Part shown: positions 1 to 11,574 of the stretch, one piece after another
Position numbering within the stretch: the first letter of the stretch is position 1
Layout: each line of letters opens with the position of its first letter
Source: Poa pratensis
Lineage: Eukaryota; Streptophyta; Magnoliopsida; Poales; Poaceae
Length of the DNA: 64,000 nucleotides
Reading direction: 5' to 3'
Assembly: GCA_947311845.1 (NCBI GenBank)
Contig: CAMZMU010000117.1
Span: 78,136,561 to 78,200,560 of the forward strand
Notes under the pieces: model-generated
The model's input: only the letters and a program-made list of their open reading frames with translations
Told to the model about the DNA's origin: nothing
Database searches by the model: none
Made by a program: the position numbers and the translations under genes

Positions 1-263
1 GGGAAGCCTTATGAGTCACGCCTCGTAGTGCAGCGGCAGTTGTTCCTCAAATCTTCCGAAATCCCAACTCGCCGCCACCGGAATCCGACCCTTCCTCTTC
101 GTCGAGCGCCCGCCCTCTTCCTCCGCCGCCTGGATCTTACTTCAGAGAGTCCACTCTTCTCTGCCACTCATGGCGCCCAGGCGCGAGAGGGGAGGAGTGC
201 GGAAAGTGAAGCAATCCGTGGAGAGAAAGCGGCGATTGAAGCTTCTCGCGCCGCGCGCCGTGC

Positions 264-1903
264 TGATGCATGTAAAATGCATACATGAACTTTGCACTTT
301 AATTGCTTATATTCCAATCATATTTGCATCATATAGGGTTATATCAATGTTTTATAATGATTTTGGGAATATTCATTTATTTCCTATTTTTATGGAATTA
401 ACCCTGCACAGCAGAAAACCCCGTTTTCTTATTTTAATGTTTCAGGAGCCAAACGTCAACGAAATCACATGGAAATTTACGTGCGTCAATATTGGGTGGA
501 AGAAGAAGACTGTGGCGAAGGAAGCGAGCAACGGAGGCTCGAGGGCCAAACGAGGGGGCCCACACGGCCTGGTACTGTAGCCGCGTGGGACCCACCCATT
601 TGGGCCTCGTGGCTCCGTTGCTTCGATCTTTCTCCACCGACATCGCTTGACCTAAAAACGCCTATAAAAAGGTCCCCAACGTCTCTGGAAGGAGCGCCGC
701 ACAAACACAGAAACACCGAAACGGAGATCAGGAGCTGCAGATTGGAGGGGGAAACTTCGGCGGGGCGCTGCCGGCGTGGTCTCCATCGACTTCTCCACCG
801 TCTCCATGATGAAGAGGGAGTAGTACACCTCTGGACTATGGGGTTTGTGGAAGTAACTTATGTATGTCTCCTCTCTTGAGCTTCACTAATTAGCACCGTA
901 TGAGCTGCTGAACATGATTACGATCATCGTTGTAATACCTTTGTGGTGGATCTTTATGAGTTAATAATGTTTGAGATTGCAATGTTTGTTTCAGTTATGA
1001 GTATAGATGCATATTATGTACCCCGTTATTGTCTACTTGTTTTGATCAAGCATGTTTATGAGCGTGTGTGGGGGAACGTGTGCATTAGTTTGAGTAACGG
1101 GGTGGCTAGTGCAGTGAACGTGAGGGAAAGTTCGTATCCACTTTGGTATCTTTACCTTACTTTTTGCCACTACTCCATGACTAGATCTAGCATGTTCTTA
1201 TTTTCACTTCATGTCATGATACTTAATGCTATACTCTGAGTTATCTTAATTACTGAGGTGTTATGATTTAGTTCGCATCTTGGTGGAGTATAAGAGAGGT
1301 TAATAACCAAAAGATCTCTATGTTAGGACGTGATGCCCATATATCTAAGTAACTTGTTATCAAACCCTGTGTTGCAATCTCATATGTTAACTTTGTGTGT
1401 TCCATTGTCTACCACTTTATAAAGAGAGAGTGCATTTGTGAAACCATGAACCCCAGTCCATTTTTAATCATAAGAAACACCTTTCCAACACCATATACCA
1501 CTTTTCTATTTTCAGCCATCATTAAATCCGAAAATACAAAAATACTTTTCATCTTGCATACATCATTCAAAAACCCAAAAATATCATTTACATTGCATCC
1601 ACCATCATTGCATATTTATTTCTTGTTTGCATTGCATAACTATCCTGATATCATTCTTACACCTTGTGCTTGACAACCACAGGTGAGGTTGAGGACCAAA
1701 ACATCTAACCTTGTTTTGTAGGTAACCAAAAGAAGGATAAGAAGATAAATCTACCACTTCAGATTCCCCGAGAGTTCGATATTAAACCCTCGAGTCACCC
1801 CTCGTGGGGAAAACTGTCTTCCACTTACTATACACTCTGCACTTGGAGTCTCAACCTAATCCCGTTATTTTGCAGGTATCAAGCTTGCTCTTCGGGATCA
1901 TCA
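264..1903 (+). repeat. 5' LTR of the nested element (1640 bp)
   Basis: It matches 5791-7751 along its whole length, with many small indels. A TATA-like sequence (CTATAAAAAGG) lies near 662-672 and would start the element transcript. Compared with the 3' LTR it lacks about 60 bp near 1165 and a 260-bp insertion near 940. Confidence 0.92.
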
Positions 1904-1913
1904 AGACGTTTTC

Positions 1914-1931
1914 TGGCGCCGTTGCCGGGGA
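1914..1931 (+). promoter_or_regulatory. Primer binding site, tRNA-Asp type
   Basis: TGGCGCCGTTGCCGGGGA is complementary to the 3' end of plant tRNA-Asp(GUC) including CCA, as used by many cereal Gypsy elements. It starts 10 bp after the LTR end. The same site occurs at 63827 after another LTR. Confidence 0.88.
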
Positions 1932-2169
1932 ATCGTAGCTGAGAGATTTATCCAAGGGTGTGCATCATCGCATTCATCTCACAACAAAGTCAACGTCACC
2001 AACTTGTGCTAACACCTAAGCTTGGGGAGGTTGCACCTACGTGAGCACCATCTTATCCATCTTTACTTACAAAGCAATTTATTTGTTTTGTTAGTGTCAT
2101 TGCATATCATATCATATTTATTTCAGTTTTGCATAAAAAATTAAAAATACCAAAAAAAAACTTGCTATC

Positions 2170-3510
2170 ATGGTGCTTGGAAACAAACAAGGAGGGAGTT
2201 CTCTAGGGAATTCTGTTTCTAGTTTTAAACAATATCATGGAGAAACATTAAAAGATGCTTGGGTAAGAATTAATAGGATGCATTATGAAGATCCTACACC
2301 TTGTGAAGATGAAAAGCTAAATCTTTATTTCTATTATGGAATAGATCCTTGGTATCAAAATGCTTTAGATGGGGCTACAGGTGGAAGTTTTGTCTTGTCA
2401 ACACCACCTTGTGCAGCCATGACACTTAGAAGGATTTTTGGTAGCTTTGTGGGTAGCAAGAAAAAGTTGGAAGACACCACAATAGCACTTGCTTCATCAA
2501 AGGATAAATTTGAAACTAAGTTAGAAAAGCTACCTAGTAAGGAAGATTTTGAACAACTAGTTTCTTATTCTGAAAACATTATTCCAAAGATAAACAATGA
2601 ATTGGTTAATGTCATGCATAAGTTGAGAATTTGTGAGAAAGAATTTCTGGAAAAAGATGTTTACCTGAACAATATTGAGGAAAAATTGGTTCGAGTTAGT
2701 GATTCATTGAGAAAAGATTCATCTCTTAAACATGTGAGAAGTTCCTGTAAGCAACAAGTTTGGGTTAAAAAGGAAAAGAAAGTTGAGGAAGTTAAAATGC
2801 TTAATGAAGTCAAGGATCCTTTGCTTGACTTAGAAAATTGTAGCTTGCATGAATTAATATCTATCTTACAAAAATTTGCAAGTGATCCTTCCATCAACAC
2901 TAACCAAGCAGGTTTTGGTTCTTATATTGCTAATCATGTCTTGAAAGAAAAGATTGCTAGGTACAACCAAGAGGCTATGATACCACCTAAGCTTGGGGAT
3001 ATGTGGATACCTAAGGTACTAGTAACTATTGGAAAAGAGACACACCATGCCATACTTGATCTAGGATCTAGTGTCTCTGTTTTATCTAAAGAACTATATG
3101 AAGTGCTTGAATTGAAAAATCTTGAAAAATGCTCTATTGAACTAGCACTTGCTGATGACTCTATTAAACATGCTTTGGGAAAAGTAAGTGATGTTATGGT
3201 AGAGTTACATATGACTTTTGTGCCTGTGGATTTTCTAATCATGGATATGGGGAATAAAACCTCTAGTCCTATTATTCTTGGAAGACCTTTTCTTCGTACC
3301 ACAGGTGCTATCATTGATTCAAAGGAAGGGAATGTAAAGTTTCAGTTTCCACACAAGAAGTGCATGGAACACTTTCCAAGAAGAGGGAACCACCAAAGTT
3401 CAAGCTCCCTCATGAGCTTCGTCCACAATAAAACAACAAGTAAGAAGCCTAGCTATATGGCTATAAAGAAAGCGCTTTGCGGGAGGCAACCCGGTTATTT
3501 TTATGTGTGA
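2170..3510 (+). CDS. Gag fragment fused to retropepsin-like aspartic protease
   Basis: A 446-residue ORF. Residues about 15-75 resemble the end of a plant retrotransposon gag domain (FKQYHGETLKDAW, then GIDPWYQNALD). Residues about 95-240 are charged and probably helical. From about residue 275 comes an Athila-type aspartic protease: the active-site strand reads ILDLGSSVSVL (Asp kept, DLGS in place of DTGA), and IILGRPFLRTTGAI supplies the second conserved segment. It ends well before any polymerase. The 3' end (GRQPGY) matches the CGGGAGGCAACCC sequence usual at this place in Athila-like elements. The frame is open, so the protein could be made. No zinc knuckle is seen. Confidence 0.8.
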   Translation: MVLGNKQGGSSLGNSVSSFKQYHGETLKDAWVRINRMHYEDPTPCEDEKLNLYFYYGIDPWYQNALDGATGGSFVLSTPPCAAMTLRRIFGSFVGSKKKLEDTTIALASSKDKFETKLEKLPSKEDFEQLVSYSENIIPKINNELVNVMHKLRICEKEFLEKDVYLNNIEEKLVRVSDSLRKDSSLKHVRSSCKQQVWVKKEKKVEEVKMLNEVKDPLLDLENCSLHELISILQKFASDPSINTNQAGFGSYIANHVLKEKIARYNQEAMIPPKLGDMWIPKVLVTIGKETHHAILDLGSSVSVLSKELYEVLELKNLEKCSIELALADDSIKHALGKVSDVMVELHMTFVPVDFLIMDMGNKTSSPIILGRPFLRTTGAIIDSKEGNVKFQFPHKKCMEHFPRRGNHQSSSSLMSFVHNKTTSKKPSYMAIKKALCGRQPGYFYV

Positions 3511-5790
3511 TTTTTCTTTGTGTCCTCTTGCTGTAACAAGAGACTTTGTTTTAGTTTAGGTTCTGGAGTTTTTAATAAAGTGCCAAGTTTTACCCTTTTT
3601 GGTTTGAAAAGTTGCTTATAGCGTTCGGAGATTTTATTCCTGCACGAGTCAGTGCACGGTATGATTTTTAATTCTTATTCTGTAACTCCGAATGAGCTCA
3701 TATTTGAACTGTAGTTGCAACTTTTCATCCTCTGTATGCATGAATTTTTTGGAATTTTTCGAGAAAGTTTGGTAGGGTAGAAAAATACGTTTTGCTGCTG
3801 CTGTTTTTCTGGACAGATTCTGTCCCATTTTGTTTGATGCATGCTTTGAGCTTTTAAGTTGAATCTTTTTGATCCAATTGAGTTTATGAGTAGGCATACA
3901 ACATATACACTTTCTGGACATTCATATGAATTTTTGTTCAAGGATTATATGCAGCAAGGAACCTATTTGTTTATCACTATTAATGCACCCCACAGAAAAG
4001 AGATGGGAGAAACGGTGTTTTGAAGTTTTTTCACAGGGATTGGAGGAGATGCACCAAGAGCTATCCAAGGATGGTGAAGACCATAAGCTTGGGGATGTGA
4101 AGACAACCCCGCTGGACCTACACACTCTCGGTTTGCACACGTCCAACTTCTGTTTTTCGATCGAAACACTTTATCGCATAAACTTGGAGCGTCGTTTTTT
4201 GTTTTTGTTTGAGTCTTGAGAGACCACCACACTATCAATTATATATGAGAGAGCTACTGGAAATATGGGTTGAAATATGTTGGATGCTTTTATAAGATTG
4301 GGAAAAGGGATGTTTGACTTGATTTTTAATGATACATATAGTTGCATGATTCATGAGCTTGTTTATGAGTAATAGTTTGCAAATTCTTTTTGTAGAGCTA
4401 TCACTTATTCATGTTTTGGTGCTGATTGTTATTTCACTTGGTTTAACATGGATTAGTTAGTTCTATGGACACTCATGCATGCATCTAGATGGTCAACTTT
4501 CTCCCTTTTGCTAGCCCAAAAATCCAACAAGCAAAAACTTGTTTCCAACACCTTCAACCAAAGTTATTCCAGTGAGTCCACCATATCTACCTATTGGCTT
4601 TATGCTATTCCGAGTATGTTTAACATGTTGTTTGTGTTATCTTACCTCTGAATGAAAATGTTTATGTTATTGATTGCAATGGAAAAATTGGTTATATAGC
4701 TCTCACGAACTTGATGCACAATGTTCTTTTATTTGCATAATAAAACTTGACCCATTGTGATTAAGATTATGATGTTTGTGGCTTGATGAATGTTTTGGGT
4801 TGGAAGTTAGCCCATATGTGCTGTCACATGGCAAGCTTTCAACACGCTCTTCATCTCATTTAGTTGATATCATGTGCTTTTGTCTATGGATGCTATCATG
4901 TGAAATAAATGTGGAAATAGAGTGAGTTTAAATGAGTTTGTGTAAATGGTTAGAGAGACGCCTGGGCCGCTAATCTAAGCCATGCATCATTCATGGTGGA
5001 AATTTACTTACATACTATGGTGAACCTTCTGTGATACACCTTGCAATAAAAAACTATTCCAAATGGTAAATAAAAAGGGTGTTGAGATTGTTCATTTTGT
5101 TTGTTTGTTTGTCATTTTGATATGGGCTTGTTCCATATCTGGGACAAGAGGTACCCCAGTTGACGCTCTTGATGATACTATTATGCTTACAATGATATTT
5201 AATTGAACTTGCTTTGTTTCCCAAGTTGAGTAACACATGGTGTAACTTGTATTCAAGGGGCATGAGACATTCAACCTTCTTTATCAAGCACACTACTCAT
5301 ATTTGCTTTCACTTTAACCTTAATCATTCAAGATGCTATGATAGGGGCAATGAGAGCTTGACACCAATGAATACCTTATTGCAATCATTAACTTAAGTAG
5401 AAGAGTTTGGAAGTTGGATGAAACTTATGCATGCTTTACCTCTACTCACATATACATCTTTCCAAAGTGTACACCTATCATATTCAGATTTTCATCTACA
5501 CTCTATGACCATTGTAGGATGTTCTACTTATCATTATGCATACATGTGTTCCATATTACTTGCTACATGTTACACTTTGTGAACTATCAATGAACATCCT
5601 TGTCTTGAATACTTGATATCACTTCATAAACTATTTGCATATTGCTACTCCTTTGAAGAATGAATCATTTGACTATATGTAGCAATAGTAATCATCTTTG
5701 ATATCCATTGTTAAGTATTAAATTGCAAAGTCCATGTTAGTTTTATCATCTTCATACTCGAGGACGAGCATGGATTAAGCTTGGGGATGT
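3511..5790 (+). other. Non-coding 3' interior of the nested element
   Basis: About 2.3 kb of AT-rich DNA between the protease ORF and the 3' LTR. I see no polymerase remnants and no credible ORF. It holds two of the four copies of AAGCTTGGGGA (4085 and 5777); the last abuts the LTR and is the likely polypurine tract. Confidence 0.75.
5777..5790 (+). promoter_or_regulatory. Polypurine-like tract before the 3' LTR
   Basis: AAGCTTGGGGATGT directly precedes the TGATG start of the 3' LTR, the place where plus-strand DNA synthesis is primed. Confidence 0.65.
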
Positions 5791-7751
5791 TGATGCATGT
5801 AAAATGCATACATGAACTTTGCACTTTAATTGCTTATATTCCAATCATATTTGCATCATATAAGGGTTATATCAATGTTTTATATGATTTTGGGAATATT
5901 CATTTATTTCCTATTTTTATGGAATTAACCCTGCACAGGCAGAAAACCCCGTTTTCTTATTTTAATGTTTCAGGGACCCAAACGTCAACGAAATCACCTG
6001 GAAATTTACGGGCGTCAATATTTGGAAGGAAGAAGACCTGTGGGCGAAGGAAGCGAGCAAACGGAGGCCGAGGGCCAAACGAGGGGGCCCACGCGGCCAG
6101 GTACTGTGGCCGCGTGGGGCCCACCGTTTGGGCCTCGTGGCTCCGTTGCCTCGATCTTCTCCACCGACATCGTCTTGACCTAAAAACGCCTATAAAAAAG
6201 GTCCCCCGACGTTCTCTGGAAGGAGCGCCGCACAAACACAGAAACACCGAAACGGAGATCAGGAGCTGCAGATTGGAGGGGGAAAACTCCGGCGGGGCGC
6301 TGCCGGCGTGGTCTCCATCTTCTCCATCGACTTCTCCACCGTCTCCATGATGAAGAGGGAGTAGTCCACCTCTGGACTATGGGTTTGTGGAAGTAACTTA
6401 TGTATCTCTCCTCTCTTGAGCTTCACTAATTAGCACCGTATGAGCTGCTGAACATGATTACGTCACCGTTATAATACCTTTGCCACCATTTACAACTAGA
6501 ATCGGCATGGTTTAATGCAGCAAGTAAGCAACAGTGATTTGATCATTTGCCACACTTTATTTGCAATTTGATCATTTGCCACGGAATGTGCCGCTGACGT
6601 CAAAGTGGCAAATGATAAAAAATGGAAGTAAAGTGTTGTGAATGATAAAAAATTCTACTAACTACTCAGTTCTACAGTCATTCATCGGCAGGGCACTATC
6701 TAATTACCAACTCAGTGTAGATTCCTACTGCCTCCAATCGTGTCTTTATGAGTTAATATATGTTTGAGATTGCAATGTTTGTTTCAGTTATGAGTATAGA
6801 TGCATATTATGTACCCCGTTCTTGTCTACTTGTTTTGATCAAGCATGTTTATGAGAGCATGTGTGGGGAACGGTGCATTAGTTGGAGTAACGGGGGGTGG
6901 CTAGTGCAGTGAACGTGAGAGAAAGTTCTGCGATCCACTTTGGTATCTTTACCTTACTTTGTTGCCTCACTAGGGATAAACTAAATACCATGCTACCGGG
7001 ATGTGGGCGTGACCATTGCCACTACTCCATGACTAGATCTAGCATGTTCTTATTTTCACTTCATGTCATGATACTTAATGCTATACTCTGAGTTATCTTA
7101 ATTACTGAGGTGTTATGATTTAGTTCGCATCTTGGTGAGTATAAGAGAGGTTAATAACCAAAAGATCTCTATGTTAGGACGTGATGCCCATATATTTAAG
7201 TAACTTGTTATCAAACCCAGTGTTGCAATCTCATATGTTAACTGTGTGTGTTCCATTGTCTACCACTTTATAAAGAGAGAGTGCATTGTGAAACCATGAA
7301 CCCCAGTCCATTTTAATCATAAGAAACACCTTTCCAACACCATATACCACTTTTCTATTTTCAGCCATCATTAAATCCGAAAACAAAAATCTTTTCATCT
7401 TGCATACATCATTCAAAAACCCAAAAATCATTTAGCCTTGCATCCACCATCATTGCATATTTATTTCTTGTTTGCATGCAATAACTATCCTGATATCATT
7501 CTTACACCTTGTGCTTGACAACCACAGGTGAGGTTGAAGACCAAAACATTCTAACCTTATTTTGTAGAGTAACCAAAAGAAGGATAAGAAGAAAATCTAC
7601 CACTTCAGATTCCGAGAGTTCGATAGTAAACCCTCGAGTCACCCCTCGTGGGGAAAACTGTCTTCCACTTACTATACACTCTGCACTTGGAGTCTCAACC
7701 TAATCCCGTTTACTTTTGCAGGTATCAAAGCCTTGCTCTTCGGGATCATCA
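5791..7751 (+). repeat. 3' LTR of the nested element (1961 bp)
   Basis: Pairs with 264-1903 and ends CATCA just before the CGTGC duplication. It is longer than its partner because of an insertion at about 6483-6742 and because the 5' LTR has lost about 60 bp (present here near 6963-7020). The many small differences indicate an old insertion. Confidence 0.92.
6483..6742. mobile_element. 260-bp insertion inside the 3' LTR, hairpin-forming
   Basis: Absent from the 5' LTR, where CCTTTG runs almost directly into TCTTTATGAG. The insert holds two copies of GATCATTTGCCAC and, further on, the complement GTGGCAAATGAT, so it can fold. No clear target duplication is visible. It may be a degenerate MITE. 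Confidence 0.45.
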
Positions 7752-10620
7752 CGTGCCTCCCCCGAAGAGGGTGATGCAGGATGTGTTCTCTCCGAGCATG
7801 TATGCTGATGAGAAGAAGGTGGATCCTGCTCGCCGCGCAATAGCTTTGGAGTTCCGTGGTGGAGAACAAGTGGGAATCCGTCCTGGAGAAGGTCTTCAGG
7901 GAGAAGATGAAGTGGTCATCTTCCACAACTTCTCGGTGATGGGACTATTGCCCCCCTTTTCATCGTTTTTCCTCGCCATCCTGTAGGCGTTCGGACTGCA
8001 TATGCTTCACTTGCATCCGAATGCGATGTTGATTCTGGCATCCTTTGCCTATGTGTGCGAGGCATTCATCGGGGTAACGCCTTCGGTGGCCTTGTTCCGC
8101 CACTTCTTTGTTCCCCGCCTGGGAAGGTCGAAGTGGATAGCCGGTGGGGTTACCTTTCGCCTCAGGAAGTCGTCGACGCACCAATATCCAGTTGTGAAGC
8201 TTAAACCGGACTGGGGAGAGTGGAGGCACAACTGGTACTTCATTTCAGTGGGAGGCTTCAATCCACACCTCCTGACACTAACCTTTCCTGCGGAGCGTTT
8301 GGCCAATTCCAAAGACAGGAGCTCCCAGGATCCAGCTCTTACCCCAATCATTGAAAGACTAACCGAGCTCGCGACCAAAAGCGGACATGCTCTGCCATTG
8401 TGGGTGACTTTATCCGAAGAGGAATCGCCCCTGCAGCACAGGTCACAGCCGCTGTGGGAGGTTCAACCGAGGATTGGTTTCCTCTTACAATAGAAAGAAT
8501 GGTCGAGCAAGATGCTCTTTCTGCTTCCGGGTGTTCCTTTTCATCTTCCGCCAGGAGTGCTTCCCCTCTTTGATGGCTTAGGTGCTGCGGTTGCCCGGAC
8601 CCGCATGCCGGAATGAAACGCATTTGGGATTGCTGGCACCGAATTCCTGGATCCCCCTCCGGTTCCAGCGCAGAAGATCGCACCGGGTCAAGGGTCTTCT
8701 ACAGCTGCTGACTTGCTCGGCGGAGATGTTTCCCCGAAAGGTCCTGAACTATCCGACAACGAAGCTAAGGGAGAACTTGCCCCGGACGAGCCTGCCGGGT
8801 ACGCGGACATTGCCTCTTCCCGGGAGGCGAGGGAGGTCCAGACGAGGGTCGAGGGTGCAGTGGTGGAACTGCTCCCGGAGTAGCCAGCGCACCCAAACCC
8901 ACTTGACGAGCCAGAGTCGGGAGATGACTCCGAAGCTCTTCCTCCTCCGCTCCTAGCGGATGATGGCGCCGAGGAGAGCCTGTCGTTGCCGATCCCTTCC
9001 GGTGCTTTGAGAGGAAGGGGCTGGAGCGTTTCCGGAGCCAAGCGGACTCGAGAGTAAGTTAGAGTCCTTGCGACCCCGAGCGACGAATCTTTGCCTGACG
9101 CTTCAATGACGTGATGCCTTGTTTTCTTTGTAGATCCCCGGAACTCGGAAGTTCCAGCAAATGCCGCCGGGTCGAAGACGACGTTGAAGCTGGGGAGACC
9201 GTGGAGAGCTCTGCTGTGGCCACGGAGGAGCCCCCGGCTCCTGTCGAAACTCCATCTTTTCAGCGCAACATCCAGGAAAAGAGGGAGATGGCGACATGGA
9301 CCCCCTTCCCCGAACTCAAGAGATGACTTCCCCGGCGGGACCGCCAGCGAGCTCCTCAGTGCTTCCGGGTACGTCCTCCCGAAGCTCTGGACATTGTCCT
9401 TTCGCGGCCGTGGCACGGCCCTTGAAGACTGACTTGCCGCTTGTTGACGCAGAACTTGAGGCGGCGGGTTCTCCCGGGTGCAGGCTCGACGTGGAGCCCC
9501 CGAAATCTCGTCTAGAATGCAGGATTGAGACCGGTCAATCCTCTCGTGGAACTTCTCTCCCGCCAAGGAAGGTACACGGGAAGCCGGCTTCTCGAGGGCT
9601 TTCCCCGGCGCTGGGGAGTTCCTTGCCTTTGCTCGTGCCAAGATAGAGAGGCGGTCGGAGGCTGCTTCTGGTGACTGGGAGGATTTGCGTGCTCGAGAGG
9701 CGAGGATAGCTGCGGACGAGGAGATGCTCCATGCCCGCGAGCTTAGAATAGCTCGAGAAGAGTGGGAGCTACAACAGTGTCTTGGCGACTTCGAGGAGCA
9801 GGAACAAGCCCAGTTCGAAGCCTTGGAGCAGTTGCAACTGAAATCCTTCCAAAACGAGGTCCGCCTGGAGCAGGGGATGGAAAACGCGGCAGGGTGGACC
9901 TGACAGGAAGTTGAGCTAGAAAACGCGGAGGCCTTGCAAGCCAAAGACATGATTATCGAATCCCAGGACAGGCGTCTCAGGCGGCTGGCTGGAGATCTTG
10001 AGCATGAGCGAAAGCGCCTTCGGCAAGCAAGACAGGAATCCCAACGGATCCGAGATGAGAGGGAGGATCTCAGGTGGCAGGTAAAGTCCAGCGCCCACAC
10101 CATAGCTGTGCAGCGGGAGGCCTTTGCTCGCAGTGGGGAAGACCAAAGCAGCACGAGCAGAAGTTTACCCAGCTTAAGTCGGTTCAAGCCAAGCTGGCGG
10201 AGACCAAAGCGGCGCTGGAGAAGGAAAAACACCAGTTCCAGCTTCACCGGCGCGAGGATCACAACATCTTGCTCAAGATGCACACGTGGTCCTCGAGGAT
10301 TGTGAAAGAGTTCACTGATTTGGGGGTGTCTTCTCCGCCCACCTCAAAGCTGACCATTCTCGCACCTTCATGCACTATCCGCGTTCTTGGAGTACGTGGC
10401 GACGCTGCTTAGGGGTGTCCGGGAGCGGACAAGCAGAGCCCCTTTCCCGGAAGGAGAGCAGGCGATCCGGCAGGCCATCACCCGCATAGTCGTGGCCCTC
10501 CACCAGCAGCAAGCTGCTGTCCGAGTTGGAGAGGCTGGGACCCGGGATGCCGACTCCTCCTAACGCTGCTGGCCAAGTGGACGAGATCCTGGGGCGTCTT
10601 TCCCGTGAAGACAACCCGTA

Positions 10621-11107
10621 AACCTGTAAGGTCCTGCAAAGGACAACAATACCAAAGGCCGTGAACCAAGCTTTTGCAATTGTACCGCCGAAAGGCTTAT
10701 GAACTTTGTACTTGGAATGTAAATAACTTTTTCCCGATGTACATGAGTTTTATTGCACTCGTGGGGGCTTAACGCACCGGGAAGGGTCCAAAGGCGCGAG
10801 CGCTAACCAGCCGTGAGCAATCAGACTGTTCTGAATGCTGACACAGGGCGCAACCCCCCAGGGACCCACCGGTCTTGACCGTACGGACCTCAGCCCACGA
10901 CTCCACTGCCCGAGGGAAACTGACAGTATTGTCGCGGAGGCGCTACCCCAAGATTACGCCCGCTTTCGCTTTAGCCAAAGTGTATAAAACCGATGCAACC
11001 GGGAAAAAGCCCGCGCGAGCGCGATTATACTTAGCTCGCATTTGACCTCCTTTCGGTATATTCCGGCAATTACTTCGTCGCGCTGCCGCCGTGGCGGGTC
11101 TTCTATG
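10621..11107. other. Non-coding spacer between antisense gene and zinc-knuckle ORF
   Basis: Lies between the stop of the plus-strand antisense gene and the end of minus-strand coding similarity. A TATA-like TATAAAA occurs near 10983. I see no gene in it. Confidence 0.5.
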
Positions 11108-11271
11108 TCATTTTTCAGACATAATTCTGCCCTGCCCCACAATTCTTGGCGGGAACAGGGCTTCCGTGCCGAAATATACCCAAGGGCCCAATACACCCTT
11201 GCGGGGACTGGTCCTTGCATGCCGCTCGAAGGCACAACTGGCTGGCTGACGCCGGTCCGGAGACCCCGGAG

Positions 11272-11410
11272 GCCACCTTCTTGGTGATCCGGCAACTGGC
11301 TGGCATGATAGAAATGCTGGTCCGGAGACCCTCTTACTGCAAAACCCGGAGCTCACCTTCTTGGTGATCCGGCAACTGGCTGGCATGATAGAAATGCCGG
11401 TCCGGAGACC
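11272..11410. repeat. 80-bp tandem duplication
   Basis: A segment that begins TTCTTGGTGATCC and continues through GGCTGGCATGATAGAAATG is present twice with a period of 80 bp (11278 and 11358). A third, weaker partial copy lies just upstream. Confidence 0.75.
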
Positions 11411-11574
11411 CGGATGCTGTTTACTTCTGAGGGCTGGAGCTAACCACTTCGCGATCCAGTACTTCTGGGGAGGTCCACTCGGTCCCGGGTGTATTGTCAC
11501 TATATGACCCAGGAGTTCCCATTCTCCTTCGTCAGAATTGCCACAGACGAAAGTTTGGTCCCAACTGGCAGCAG

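Larger units (their letters stand above)
264..7751 (+). mobile_element. Complete gag-protease LTR retrotransposon (Gypsy, Athila-like), non-autonomous
   Basis: The LTRs begin TGATG and end CATCA. They are flanked by a perfect 5-bp duplication, CGTGC, at 259-263 and 7752-7756. An 18-base tRNA-Asp primer site lies 10 bp after the 5' LTR, and a polypurine-like tract abuts the 3' LTR. The only substantial ORF (2170-3510) encodes gag remnants and an aspartic protease. Reverse transcriptase, RNase H and integrase are absent, so movement would have needed enzymes supplied by another element. It is inserted in the antisense gene of the surrounding Gypsy element, so it is the younger of the two. Confidence 0.93.
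170..10620 (+). pseudogene. Spliced antisense transposon gene (putative gypsy-type transposon domain plus coiled coil), interrupted
   Basis: This gene is encoded on the strand opposite to its host element. Its N-terminal part (about 170-263 and 7757-8493) includes segments such as FAYVCEAFIGVTPSVALFRHFF and a Trp-rich stretch, as in the plant family called putative gypsy type transposon (Pfam Transposase_28). The middle is acidic and Pro/Ser-rich. A GT-AG intron appears to run from about 9052 to 9133. The C-terminal part (about 9650-10300) is a strongly charged Glu/Arg/Gln coiled coil, and a final segment ends at a stop at 10618-10620. The frame reads straight across the nested element once that element and one copy of its duplication are set aside. 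In-frame stops at 7984 (TAG) and 8881 (TAG), and other frame changes further on, make it a pseudogene. Function is unknown. Confidence 0.6.

Noticed and set aside
8688..10283. Long minus-strand reading frame of 531 codons
   Set aside because: It lies opposite the coiled-coil region of the plus-strand antisense gene. Its Ser/Arg/Leu-heavy composition is what the reverse complement of Glu/Arg/Gln codons gives.
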